A stretch of DNA of 13,148 nucleotides, taken from the NCBI GenBank assembly GCA_964570785.1, contig CAZMZG010000050.1, forward strand, positions 1 to 13,148, written 5' to 3'. Shown here in pieces: positions 1-6,769 of the stretch. The notes beneath the pieces were generated by a model. It searched no databases, was not told where the DNA came from, and saw only the letters and a program-made list of their open reading frames with translations. The stretch is from Thermatribacter sp964570785. GTDB taxonomy: Bacteria > Atribacterota > Atribacteria > Atribacterales > Thermatribacteraceae. Position 1 is the stretch's first letter. Each line of letters opens with the position of its first letter. The position numbers and the translations under genes are program-made.

Positions 1-15
1 GGTCAGAGATGAGTC

Positions 16-24
16 TGATATAAT
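16..24 (+). promoter_or_regulatory. Extended -10 promoter of the HEPN-MNT pair
   Basis: TG at 16-17, one spacer base and a perfect TATAAT at 19-24 form an extended -10 element. The -35 region would lie at or beyond the window edge and cannot be judged. The -10 ends six bases before the ATG at 31, so transcription would start at about the ATG itself. No purine-rich ribosome binding site lies between them, which fits a leaderless mRNA. The 14 bases at 14-27 recur exactly at 5552-5565, in front of the coiled-coil nuclease-like gene. Confidence 0.6.
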
Positions 25-30
25 GAAAAC

Positions 31-429
31 ATGCGGAAAATTGCCCTAAAGTGGCTCAAACAAGCCGAAGCGGACCTTCAGGCCGCTTTAGATAGCTTCA
101 AAAACAAACATCACGAGTGGGCTTGCTTTCAGGCTCAACAGAGTGGAGAAAAAGCCCTGAAAGCTTACCTTTACGATAAGGGATACACTTCCATCATGAC
201 CCATTCGCTAAAAGAACTGGTTCGAGAATGCGCAAGACTTGATGCCATCTTTAACCAATTAGCCCGGGAAGCAAGGAAACTGGATATGTTTTACATCCCC
301 ACTCGCTACCCAAACAGTCTCTCCGGTGATTTTGCTCCCGCAGAGTTCTACGAAGAGGAGGATGCAAGAGCATGCATAAGCTCCGCCGAGTTGATCCTGC
401 AGACCGTGAAAAGCTTATTGAAGCAGTAA
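31..429 (+). CDS. HEPN domain protein (toxin-like partner of MNT)
   Basis: This 132-residue protein looks like a stand-alone HEPN domain: an all-helical fold found in RNases and in the toxin half of HEPN/MNT toxin-antitoxin pairs. Supporting marks are the N-terminal helix with LKQAEADL (residues 9-16), the QAQQSGEKALKAYL helix (34-47), the THSLKEL segment (57-63) and the YIPTRYP motif near residue 90, typical of the minimal HEPN family. The Rx4-6H motif of proven HEPN ribonucleases is not visible, so RNase activity is not assured; the protein may act by binding instead. Its last 58 bases overlap the MNT gene in another frame, which implies co-translation. No ribosome binding site precedes the ATG, and the -10 element sits six bases upstream. 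HEPN identity is fairly sure; its cellular target is unknown. Confidence 0.85.
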   Translation: MRKIALKWLKQAEADLQAALDSFKNKHHEWACFQAQQSGEKALKAYLYDKGYTSIMTHSLKELVRECARLDAIFNQLAREARKLDMFYIPTRYPNSLSGDFAPAEFYEEEDARACISSAELILQTVKSLLKQ

Positions 430-704
430 AAGAATTCGCTCAAAAACTGAAAACCCTCTTCCCAATAGAGAAAATTTATCTTTACGGCTCCTTAGCAAGA
501 GGTGAAATCCACGAGGGAAGCGACATTGACCTCATCATCGTCGGCAACTTCAAGGAACGCTTCTTCGAGCGCATAGGCCTGATTCTTGAGCTTACCGAAC
601 TCCCCATAGAGCCTTTAGTCTACACTCCTTGGGAGTTCAAAGCCCTGCAGGAAGAGGGCAACCCCCTCATCGAGGAAGCTCTCCGAACCGGAATCGAACT
701 TTAA
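372..704 (+). CDS. MNT-type minimal nucleotidyltransferase (antitoxin-like)
   Basis: This 110-residue single-domain protein belongs to the DNA polymerase beta-like minimal nucleotidyltransferases. The signature GSLARG (residues 39-44) is followed by SDIDL (50-54), giving the metal-binding Asp51 and Asp53. Glu80 in the PIEPLVYTP strand is the likely third acidic ligand. In characterised MntA/HepT pairs the MNT partner neutralises the HEPN toxin by adding AMP groups; that role is inferred here from family and adjacency. The ATG at 372 has AGGAGG at 356-361, ten bases upstream and inside the HEPN gene, which supports this start despite the long 58-base overlap. The C-terminal EEALRTGIEL ending is usual for the family. 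All catalytic residues are present, so the gene looks functional, unlike the broken copies near 6300-6950. Confidence 0.88.
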   Translation: MHKLRRVDPADREKLIEAVKEFAQKLKTLFPIEKIYLYGSLARGEIHEGSDIDLIIVGNFKERFFERIGLILELTELPIEPLVYTPWEFKALQEEGNPLIEEALRTGIEL

Positions 705-727
705 CCAGGCTTTCCAATTCCAGCACA

Positions 728-752
728 CGGGACACTCCCCATCAGCGTCCCG
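728..752. repeat. Small inverted repeat after the MNT gene
   Basis: CGGGAC at 728-733 and GTCCCG at 747-752 are perfect inverted repeats of six bases around a 13-base loop. The site lies between the converging MNT gene and the permease remnant. It has no T-run on either side, so an intrinsic terminator is only weakly supported. It could also be a scar of the event that truncated the permease. Confidence 0.3.
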
Positions 753-758
753 CCCTAA

Positions 759-953
759 CTACTTCATGCCAAAGCCGGCAATACCTCTAAAACCAGTCAC
801 TATCAGCCTTCGAGCCAGAATGGCAAAAATCAAGGAAGGTATAGAAGCCAGAACCCCTGCCGCAGCCATCTCGCCATACTTAATATTAATATTTTGACCA
901 TCGATACTTCTACCAATTGAAAAATCAAACTTGTTTTTCCAATTGCTTATATA
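759..953 (-). pseudogene. C-terminal remnant of a MalG-type sugar ABC permease
   Basis: On the minus strand a frame is open from 953 to a TAG at 759-761 and encodes about 64 residues with no credible start. The sequence ends in YGEMAAAGVLASIPSLIFAI, a basic stretch, then VTGFRGIAGFGMK. That is the layout of the last membrane helix and tail of carbohydrate ABC permeases of the MalG/COG0395 type, where W/YGEMAAA, an A/S-x-P kink and a final TAGAVKG-like tail are usual. Intact permeases have about 270-290 residues; here the EAA loop and all earlier helices are missing, because the GGDEF gene occupies the upstream DNA. It is probably non-functional. The assignment rests on recognition of the C-terminal pattern only. 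Confidence 0.6.
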
Positions 954-961
954 TTACCCAC

Positions 962-3256
962 CTACTGGAAATTGTCCTCATCCTCTAAAAAGGCAAAAGG
1001 AAACCCTTCTCTCTTGGCTTTGTACATGGCAAAATCTGCCTTTCTAAGCAACTCCTCAAGGCTTTTACCGTCTTCAGGATAAGAGGCAATCCCTGCGTTC
1101 GCAGAAACCGTAAGGCTGCTCCCTTTCCACTCAAAGGGTTCTCCCAGGGAAGCGATGATCCTCTTGACGATTTCCACCACTGAATCATGGCTCCCCCCAT
1201 AGAGTACCGCGACAAACTCATCGCCCCCAATTCTGGCCAGTATGTCATTTTTCCTCAAGCTTTTCTGCAAACGCTCTGCAACCACCTTCAAAACGGCGTC
1301 GCCAGCCTCATGACCAAAGCGGTCGTTAACCTCTTTAAAACCCTGCAAATCCAGATAGAGCACAAAAACCGGCTTCCCCTCCCGATGAGCCAGAGCCAGT
1401 GTTTTTTGAGCCATTTCTTGAAATGCCCGCCTGTTAAGCAGACCCGTCAGGGGATCATGATAGGAAAGATACTCCAGGCGCTTGCTTTGCTCCTTGAGCT
1501 TCTCCTCAAGCTGCAAGCGCTCCAGAATTATGTTCACTTGCTCAGCAAAAAGCTGAGCAATTTCCACCTCTTCCGGCCCAAAAGCCTCGGGATCTTCGAG
1601 ATTATCCAGGTTGAAAAATCCCATAATTTTGCCTTCCACCACAAGAGGTATGGAAAGAGTGGCTTTGATGGTTTCCTTCCGTCCCGATTCAGACAAGATC
1701 TCCAGCTTTTCCCTGGAAAGCCGGGATCGGTTGAGCTCACCCAGATTCCTTACAATTTTTATTTCTTCAGTCACCTCCCGGGATAGCTCTTCCTCAGTAA
1801 AGGAAACCCGGGTAATCCTTTCCAGTTCGTAGCCCACCACAGCCTTAAAAACAAAAATTTCGCCTTCTCTAAGAAGCAAGGAACCTTTCTGGGCACCGGG
1901 AACCAGCTCCACGGCTTTGCTCAGAATCGCAACGTAATCAAATTTGTGGTCGGGATCAAGCAGAGCTTTCATAAAGCTCAACATTTCCGAAAGGATTTTG
2001 CTCTTTCGGTCCAGTTCCTGAGCTTGAAGCACAAGGCGCTCCTCAAAAACTTTTCTGCTCCACAGCGCGCTGAGCTGTCCGGCAAAAAGCCGGGCAATCT
2101 CAATTTCTCTGGCAGAGAAAGCTTCCTGCTCTTCAAAGTTGAAGAGAGTTAAAACAGCCTGGAGTTCCCCTTCCACACTGATAGCCATAGAAAAGAAACA
2201 CTTCACTATCTCAAGGCGCAAGTCCTGCACCAGGGATCGATAAACATCCTCCTCTAAGCAGGCTTCAAGCAGTTTTCTCAAGTCGGTGAGCAAAACGGGC
2301 TCTCCCTGAAGAATCGCCGCACAATCTGGCAAAGCACGCAACCTGCTGATGTCAAAGCTAATTTGCTTCAGTTTGTCCAGTGGATAGCCCAGGCTTGCCT
2401 CCAGAACCAGAAAATCCCCCCGTCGAACCAGGATGTTCCCTCCCTGGGCACGAGGAACAACTTCCACCGCTTTCTTAAGAATTTCAGAGTAATCCAATTT
2501 CAACTCGTATCCCGGCCGCAAGGTGGATTGGAAGAATTCGTTCATCACGCGAAGCACCCGGGACTGTTCCTCGTACTCCCCCCGCAACTCCCGCTCCACA
2601 TCCAGCCTCCCTCGGTAATTCCAAAAAAGCGCCAGGAAAACTATCAAGAAACCTGCTACTGCGGAAAAGAAAAATTTTTCCGCACCATAAAAGCCTTTTT
2701 CAAGTCCCCGGAAGTTAGCCCGAAGGTCATAGGCAAAAGGCCTTCCGTCCCGGGACACAATCTCAACCACCTCATCCATGTTCAGATGGCGCAACACCAC
2801 TTGAGGGTCAATGGTCACCTCAACCAGCTTATCCTTCACGAAATCCCGGGCTTCTTCGCCAAAAACCAGAAACCTCGCTTGCAGGACTTCCCCATCAGCC
2901 CATATCCGGTATCTTTCGGGGAACTGCTTCTCAGCATCTGCTTCCACCACAGAAGCTTCGATAACCAACGGATTAGCCTCTTTGAACCTGGAAAGTTGCT
3001 TCTCAGCAAGCCAGGCGATATCTTCAGTTAAAGCGGTGTAGAGCAAAACATCCTGAAAATAGCGCTCAGAAAAACGCTGCGCCCTGTACTCCACGAAATC
3101 AGAAAAAGCCCTGGAATAAGAAAGCATCCGTTCGTTTGCAATCCTGAGCTCGATCAGGGCAAAGAGAGAAAAAGCGATAAAAAAGCCCAGCGCAAAAAAG
3201 CCCACAAAGCGCACAACCAGGGATTTTACCTGCAAGAAAGCACCCAGCCTTTCCAA
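962..3256 (-). CDS. Membrane diguanylate cyclase with tandem GAF domains
   Basis: This 764-residue protein is predicted to make the second messenger c-di-GMP from two GTP. Order of parts: membrane helix (about 12-36), extracytoplasmic sensor region of about 155 residues, second helix (about 194-213), coiled linker, GAF 1 (about 255-405), GAF 2 (about 440-595), coil, and GGDEF domain (601 to about 755). DPLTGLLNR starts at 601, the active site GGDEF is at 677-681, and RKND (668-671) is an intact RxxD inhibitory site, so product feedback is expected. The two GAF domains share a repeated pattern around DY-ILKKAVEVVP and DY-ILSKAVELVP, an internal duplication. No EAL domain is present. The start used is TTG at 3256 with only a poor ribosome binding site, so another TTG or GTG within the first dozen codons remains possible. 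It follows the ZIP gene by 11 bases and is probably co-transcribed with it. The ligand is unknown. Confidence 0.9.
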   Translation of the reverse strand: MERLGAFLQVKSLVVRFVGFFALGFFIAFSLFALIELRIANERMLSYSRAFSDFVEYRAQRFSERYFQDVLLYTALTEDIAWLAEKQLSRFKEANPLVIEASVVEADAEKQFPERYRIWADGEVLQARFLVFGEEARDFVKDKLVEVTIDPQVVLRHLNMDEVVEIVSRDGRPFAYDLRANFRGLEKGFYGAEKFFFSAVAGFLIVFLALFWNYRGRLDVERELRGEYEEQSRVLRVMNEFFQSTLRPGYELKLDYSEILKKAVEVVPRAQGGNILVRRGDFLVLEASLGYPLDKLKQISFDISRLRALPDCAAILQGEPVLLTDLRKLLEACLEEDVYRSLVQDLRLEIVKCFFSMAISVEGELQAVLTLFNFEEQEAFSAREIEIARLFAGQLSALWSRKVFEERLVLQAQELDRKSKILSEMLSFMKALLDPDHKFDYVAILSKAVELVPGAQKGSLLLREGEIFVFKAVVGYELERITRVSFTEEELSREVTEEIKIVRNLGELNRSRLSREKLEILSESGRKETIKATLSIPLVVEGKIMGFFNLDNLEDPEAFGPEEVEIAQLFAEQVNIILERLQLEEKLKEQSKRLEYLSYHDPLTGLLNRRAFQEMAQKTLALAHREGKPVFVLYLDLQGFKEVNDRFGHEAGDAVLKVVAERLQKSLRKNDILARIGGDEFVAVLYGGSHDSVVEIVKRIIASLGEPFEWKGSSLTVSANAGIASYPEDGKSLEELLRKADFAMYKAKREGFPFAFLEDEDNFQ

Positions 3257-3267
3257 AAGCCGATATT

Positions 3268-4017
3268 TTATCCCAGAAGGTTATCAAGCAGCATCATTAT
3301 ACCAAAACCAACGATCAGAGCGTAGGTGGAAAAGCGGGCCGCACTCCCGTGGTGAGTTTCAGGAATGATCTCATCGCTAATTACAAACAGCATGGCCCCC
3401 GCTGCAATGGCCATTCCCCAGGGTAGGAAAGGATACATGATGGAAACCAGTCCTGCCCCCAGAACTCCACCCAGGGGCTCCACCAGGCCGGTTAAAAAAG
3501 CGTAAAAGAAAGCTCTGGCCCGCGAATAGCCGACTCCAAACAGTGAAACGGCCACTGCCATGCCTTCCGGGATGTTCTGGATACCTATGGCTGTCGCCAC
3601 GGTTATTCCATCGCTTACCTTGCCGGTCCCAAAGCTCACCCCTACCGCCAGGCCCTCCGGAAAGTTATGGAGGGTGATGGCAATGACAAAGAGCCAGATT
3701 TCGCGCAGCTTGCTTTTTGGGCCTTCCGGACCCTTTTCAAAATGCTTGTGAGGAATAAAGCGATCCATAAGGTCCAGCAATAAAGCTCCCAGCGCCACTC
3801 CCCCCAGAGCTACCCATACACCACCGTACTCAATAGCCGGAACCAGCAGGCTAAAGACAGTAGCTGCCAGCATCACCCCGGCAGCAAAACCCAGGAGCTC
3901 ATCGCGAAAGCGGTGAGAAACTGCGCTCAAAGCAGGGAAAAGAACCGGTATGCCACCTAACCCTGTGGCCAGACCAGTCAGAACACTGCCCAGAATGCCC
4001 CACCAGAGAATGCTCAC
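3268..4017 (-). CDS. ZIP-family divalent metal transporter
   Basis: A 249-residue polytopic membrane protein of the ZIP family (ZupT/GufA-like), which brings zinc or other divalent metals into the cytoplasm. The metal-site motif HNFPEG is at residues 117-122 in the fourth helix, and the matching QNIPEG at 147-152 in the fifth has Gln in place of the usual His. GLVEPLGG (178-184) and DEIIPETHH (215-223) are further family marks. The loop PHKHFEKGPEGPKSKL (89-104) carries His residues at the usual place for the variable cytoplasmic metal-binding loop. The start is GTG at 4017, supported by GAGGAG at 4026-4031, eight bases away. Length is usual for short bacterial ZIPs. It sits 11 bases before the GGDEF gene, so metal supply and c-di-GMP output may be co-expressed. 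Metal specificity cannot be read from sequence. Confidence 0.9.
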   Translation of the reverse strand: MSILWWGILGSVLTGLATGLGGIPVLFPALSAVSHRFRDELLGFAAGVMLAATVFSLLVPAIEYGGVWVALGGVALGALLLDLMDRFIPHKHFEKGPEGPKSKLREIWLFVIAITLHNFPEGLAVGVSFGTGKVSDGITVATAIGIQNIPEGMAVAVSLFGVGYSRARAFFYAFLTGLVEPLGGVLGAGLVSIMYPFLPWGMAIAAGAMLFVISDEIIPETHHGSAARFSTYALIVGFGIMMLLDNLLG

Positions 4018-4117
4018 CCGCTGAACTCCTCAGAACAATTTTTAATAGCTTACTCAAAAAGGGGATACAAAGCAAGAATAAAGACCAGGCAGCAAATAGC
4101 GGAAAACTATCTTGCCC

Positions 4118-4240
4118 TCAAAAAGAGGCAACCAGAAAGTTCGGGAGCTCCCAAGTAACGCGGAAAAATATTATCCACCACAGCCACAAAGCGAAAAAGC
4201 AGCGCTTCAAAACTCCGTGCTCGAGCACCTGAAAATTCAA
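4118..4240 (-). CDS. Possible tiny Trp-rich membrane protein (40 aa)
   Basis: A 40-codon frame from TTG (4240-4238) to TGA (4120-4118). Its centre, LWLWWIIFF (residues 18-26), is strongly hydrophobic and rich in tryptophan, flanked by a Lys-Arg pair before and charged residues after, as in a single membrane helix. The start overlaps the stop of the preceding small frame as TTGA, and AGAAGGA lies directly upstream as a possible ribosome binding site. An alternative start is GTG at 4228. No family was recognised. The whole 4018-4455 stretch has no larger gene on either strand, and a chance open frame of this size is quite possible. A reader should treat it as a candidate. Confidence 0.3.
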   Translation of the reverse strand: MNFQVLEHGVLKRCFFALWLWWIIFFRVTWELPNFLVASF

Positions 4241-4335
4241 TCCTTCTCTTTCCCATCGTCGCTTCCATAGCGCACCGCCAGTGAACGGCCCTCCTCACCA
4301 TAGAGGGTGTCATTCCCTTTAACTTTCAGGCCCAT
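4237..4335 (-). CDS. Possible small hydrophilic protein (32 aa)
   Basis: This 32-residue frame begins with ATG at 4335-4333, eight bases after a strong ribosome binding site (AAAGGAGG on the minus strand, about 4344-4351). The product is charged, starting MGLKVKGNDTLYGEEG and ending DDGKEKD, with no cysteine and no membrane segment. The strong ribosome binding site is the main argument that it is translated. The frame can be extended upstream to an ATG at 4434, but that start has no comparable site. The stop overlaps the start of the Trp-rich frame by four bases, so the two may be coupled. It matches no family I recognise; it could also be the remains of a longer gene. Confidence 0.4.
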   Translation of the reverse strand: MGLKVKGNDTLYGEEGRSLAVRYGSDDGKEKD

Positions 4336-4455
4336 CAGCTTTTCCTCCTTTCTTCTTAGTTTCCATATATATGTATCGGCAGAGAGCAAAAATTCTTTAG
4401 GGAGAAAAGGGGGGTGAATTGCAAAAATCATCAAAAAACCTCAACTGCGAGTTAC

Positions 4456-5424
4456 TTAAAAAGGCAACGGCTTATTCCTCAAAAACTCCTGCGCTTCCTC
4501 AAGTTTCGGGAAAGCTGGATAAGCTCCCTGTTTTTGAGCAGTCAACGCTCCACAGGCTGAACCAAAAACGACCGCTTCCCTAAACAAAGAAAGAGGAATC
4601 AAAAAACCCTTCTGTATCCCTTCCTCGAGGACCCTGGCCAGCACTCCGGCACAGAAGGCATCACCACAGCCCACCACATCTGTCACCGCAACCGGAAAAG
4701 CGGGAACCCTACCTTGCCCTAAGGAATTGGCAAAGAAAACTCCCTCCTCTCCCAGAGTAACTGCCAGATTGCTAACTCCCTGAGAAAGCAAAGTCTTCGC
4801 TCCCCGTTCCAGCTCTTTTTCTCCGCTCAAAAAAAGGAACTCCTCAAAGTTGAGCTTCAAAAAATCCACTTCAGGGAGCTTCTCCCAGATCGCTTTCCGC
4901 GCCTGGTCAGGGTCTTTCCAGAACGCCGGGCGGTGGTTGAAATCAAGAAAAACGAATATGTCTCGTTCCTGAGAGAGGCGCAAAACAGCCCCCAAAACTC
5001 TACGAATCGGGGCGTCAACAAAATCCAAAGATACAAGATGCACCACCCGGGTCCCCTCAAAAAGCGTCCAGTCCACATCCTGAGGGGAAAGGCTCAAGTC
5101 GGAGGATGCATAGCGCAGGTAGCAGGGTTCTTTCTCGCCAAAAACAAAGGTAAGAGAGGTGCGCTCCCCTTTCGAAACACTCAAGCTCGGCTCCACACCC
5201 TCTGCTTTCAAGGTATCACGGAGGAACTTCCCGAAGGGATCCTGCCCAACTTTCCCCAACACCACACTCCGTACACCAAGGCGAGCCAGGGCCACTGCCA
5301 CATTGCTTGAGGCACCGCCTGGGAAAAATGAAAAGGAAAGAGGATGTTCTGAAACCCGGAAAGCGTCCGCCACCACCTCGCCCAAGCAGACTACCTCAAA
5401 GGTTCTTCCATTCTCTTCTGGCAT
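4456..5424 (-). CDS. PfkB-family carbohydrate kinase (fructokinase/KDG kinase-like)
   Basis: A 322-residue ribokinase/PfkB-family sugar kinase, which transfers phosphate from ATP to a sugar hydroxyl in the cytoplasm. GGASSNVAVALARLG (36-50) is the N-terminal substrate-binding signature. DFNHRPAFW (161-169) matches the DxNxR...W motif common in fructokinases and 2-keto-3-deoxygluconate kinases. KLNFEEF (190-196) is the usual N-x-E element, and DVVGCGDAF (249-257) is the C-terminal signature with catalytic base Asp255. Length is typical. The start ATG at 5424 is fixed by an in-frame TGA just upstream; AAGGAGG lies 15 bases upstream, which is far, so GAGAAG closer in may serve. It leads the minus-strand group that ends with the sugar-permease remnant at 759-953, which hints at former sugar use. 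The exact sugar cannot be told. Confidence 0.9.
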   Translation of the reverse strand: MPEENGRTFEVVCLGEVVADAFRVSEHPLSFSFFPGGASSNVAVALARLGVRSVVLGKVGQDPFGKFLRDTLKAEGVEPSLSVSKGERTSLTFVFGEKEPCYLRYASSDLSLSPQDVDWTLFEGTRVVHLVSLDFVDAPIRRVLGAVLRLSQERDIFVFLDFNHRPAFWKDPDQARKAIWEKLPEVDFLKLNFEEFLFLSGEKELERGAKTLLSQGVSNLAVTLGEEGVFFANSLGQGRVPAFPVAVTDVVGCGDAFCAGVLARVLEEGIQKGFLIPLSLFREAVVFGSACGALTAQKQGAYPAFPKLEEAQEFLRNKPLPF

Positions 5425-5490
5425 GACTTCTCAACCCACCCTCCTTTTGAAAGTGGCTCCCTGAAATTCCCACCCTTCAAAACCCGGTAA

Positions 5491-5518
5491 GTTATAATAA
5501 CACAGCAAGGCTCTCCAA
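5491..5518 (-). promoter_or_regulatory. Candidate promoter of the sugar kinase
   Basis: Read on the minus strand, TTGGAG (5518-5513) and TATAAC (5496-5491) are separated by 16 bases, a fair sigma-70-type match. Transcription would start near 5484 and give a leader of about 60 bases that includes AAGGAGGG. Only the match to consensus supports it. Confidence 0.35.
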
Positions 5519-5553
5519 GCTTAAAACGCAAAAATGATTTGGCCCCCTGCTTC

Positions 5554-5562
5554 TGATATAAT
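5554..5562 (+). promoter_or_regulatory. Extended -10 promoter of the coiled-coil nuclease-like gene
   Basis: TG at 5554-5555 followed by A and TATAAT at 5557-5562 is a perfect extended -10. The -35 position (about 5534-5539, ATGATT) is poor, as is common with extended -10 promoters. The ATG follows at 5582, with GAGGTGAT between as a ribosome binding site, so this transcript has a short leader. The 14 bases at 5552-5565 are identical to those in front of the HEPN gene at 14-27. Confidence 0.55.
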
Positions 5563-5581
5563 GAACGTGAGGTGATAACGC

Positions 5582-6233
5582 ATGGCAGTTCTCAGAGAAC
5601 GGGTGGACAAACTCGAAGAGGCACTGATGCGCCTGGTTTACATTCAGCAGAAAACGGAGATAGAGCTTCAAGAATTCAAAAAAGAAATGCAGGAATTCAA
5701 GAAGGAGATGCAGGAATTCAAGGACGAAATGAAAATATTCAAAGATGAAATGCTGGATTTTAAGGAAGGAATGGTCGAAAAGGAACATTGAAAACCTCAA
5801 CCAGCAATGGGGCAGGCTGGCTAACAAGATGGGAACCTTAGTCGAAGACATCTTTGCTCCTTCCATAGATCGGGTTCTCGAGAAGCATTTTGGTACTTTG
5901 CCAGATACAATCGACATCAAGAAATTGGTTCGCAAAGAGGATAAGAGTTTAGAAATCGACATCCTGGCCAGCTGTGAAGAAGAAAAAGTGGCCTATGTGG
6001 TGGAAGTGAAAGCCAATCCTGATCGCAAAGAATATATCGATGACTTCCTCAAAAAACTCCAGGAAATCCCCGCTTTTATCCCCTCCCTCAAAGATTATAC
6101 TCTCCGAGCCATCTATGCCGGGCTGAATATGAAAGAAGAAACGGTGAAGCTGCTCACCAGAAAGAAGCTTTATGCGATGGTGTTTCGAGGAGACATCCTG
6201 GAAATCGTGAACCTGGAAGATATCAAGGGATAA
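5582..6233 (+). pseudogene. Frameshifted coiled-coil PD-(D/E)XK nuclease-like protein
   Basis: Two frames together read as one protein of about 216 residues. The first (5582-5791) gives an N-terminal coiled coil with repeated heptads such as EFKKEMQ, then stops at TGA 5789-5791. The second frame continues the coil with NIENLNQQWGRLANKMGTLV and holds a PD-(D/E)XK-like core: Asp in EIDIL (codon 5958-5960), then Glu (6003-6005) and Lys (6009-6011) in VVEVKA. Removing one A from the run at 5778-5781 restores a single frame through VERNIENLNQQ. This architecture, a long coil joined to a small nuclease-like domain, is known from uncharacterised families in thermophiles and cyanobacteria. It may be a real inactivating mutation, a sequencing error in an A-run, or less likely a programmed +1 shift. 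Nuclease activity is inferred from motif only. Confidence 0.75.
5673..5735 (+). repeat. 21-base repeats encoding coiled-coil heptads
   Basis: Three adjacent 21-base units start at 5673, 5694 and 5715, each opening with AATTCAA and running to a following ATG codon. They encode successive heptads EFKKEMQ, EFKKEMQ and EFKDEMK. A more diverged unit follows (IFKDEML). Whole-codon length keeps the frame, so the number of units could change by slippage without breaking the protein. Confidence 0.65.
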
Positions 6234-6298
6234 GCACTATTCTCAAGTGACTCCCGGTAGAACCAAAAGCCCACTGCGGAAGCTTGCCAAGCGATTGA

Positions 6299-6445
6299 GA
6301 AATAGCCGACCGCATTTGCGAACGGTTAGCTGATGAGGGCATCCGGGCGGATGTCTTCGTTCAGACTGAAGAGGCCATTATTGAGCGGGCTAGAAACACT
6401 GGCTACTTCACCTATTACCTCCTCAAGGAAGGAATTGAGGTATGA
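6299..6445 (+). pseudogene. C-terminal remnant of an MNT nucleotidyltransferase
   Basis: A 48-residue frame without a start, from 6299 to TGA 6443-6445, reads EIADRICERLADEGIRADVF, then VQTEEAI, and ends YYLLKEGIEV. This resembles the tail of MNT proteins: a helix with EEGI-x-V/ADV, a strand bearing the third acidic residue, T-E-E, and an ending like that of the intact MNT here (TGIEL). The GSxxRG...SDxD core is absent. Just upstream, another frame gives AEACQAIE, which would join smoothly if one G were restored near 6299, so a point deletion is likely. The region 6234-6298 before it shows nothing else recognisable. The stop overlaps the start of the broken HEPN gene as ATGA, the usual operon link. 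Confidence 0.6.
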
Positions 6446-6769
6446 ACGAAGATGCGGTCAGCATGTGGATTCAAAAAGCAAAAAGAGAATCTTGAAGCCG
6501 GAAAACTCCTTATGCAGGCAGATCATCCCATCACCTGGGTTATCTGCTTTCACATGCAACAGTACGCGGAAAAGTATTTGAAAGCTTTTCTGATCTTTCA
6601 CGGCCGAGAACATCCCCGAACACACAACATTCCGGCTCTGGTGCACCTCTGTGCCCAAACTGATGCATCGTTCCACCAGCTGAAGGAATGGGACACGCGG
6701 GAAGTCAGTGAGCACAGCATTAAGCTCAGAATCCGCGAACGCGTCCTTCGTGAGGCGGTGCCGTTATGA
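6442..6769 (+). pseudogene. Frameshifted HEPN domain gene
   Basis: The ATG at 6442 starts MNEDAVSMWIQKAKRES and then hits TGA. The next frame continues as ENLEAGKLLMQADHPITWVI and runs on through CFHMQQYAEKYLKAFL, PRTHNIPALV and TDASFHQLKEWD. This is a classic minimal-HEPN pattern: WIQKAKENLEAG, AEKYLKAFL, and the TH-x-I-x-x-L segment that parallels THSLKEL in the intact HEPN at 31-429. Dropping one A from the five-A run at 6480-6484 restores WIQKAKENLEAGKLL. After HSIKLR the usual RYP motif is missing and the frame ends RERVLREAVPL, which looks more like an MNT C-terminus, so a deletion may have fused this gene to a second MNT gene. The stop overlaps the next ATG as ATGA. Confidence 0.7.

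Noticed and set aside
1187..1786. Plus-strand open frame of 199 codons opposite the GGDEF domain
   Set aside because: It mirrors the conserved GGDEF coding sequence and has no ribosome binding site or recognisable motif.
2363..3031. Long plus-strand open frame of 222 codons inside the double-GAF GGDEF gene
   Set aside because: It is antisense to a gene with clear domains, has no family motifs, and its His/Gln/Pro-rich composition is typical of a mirrored frame.
4441..4460. Terminator after the sugar kinase
   Set aside because: A run of six T follows on the minus strand, but the preceding stem has only three or four pairs, too weak to claim.
5673..5735. Repeats considered as a CRISPR array
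   Set aside because: Units are adjacent without spacers, are 21 bases long and encode in-frame heptads.
5770..5795. Programmed frameshift in the coiled-coil nuclease-like gene
   Set aside because: A +1 shift would be needed; no known +1 signal or -1 slippery heptamer with a downstream structure is evident, so mutation or read error is simpler.
5492..5962. Minus-strand open frame of 156 codons opposite the coiled-coil gene
   Set aside because: Its repeated Phe/Leu/His pattern is the complement of the Glu/Lys heptads, so it is a shadow of the repeat.
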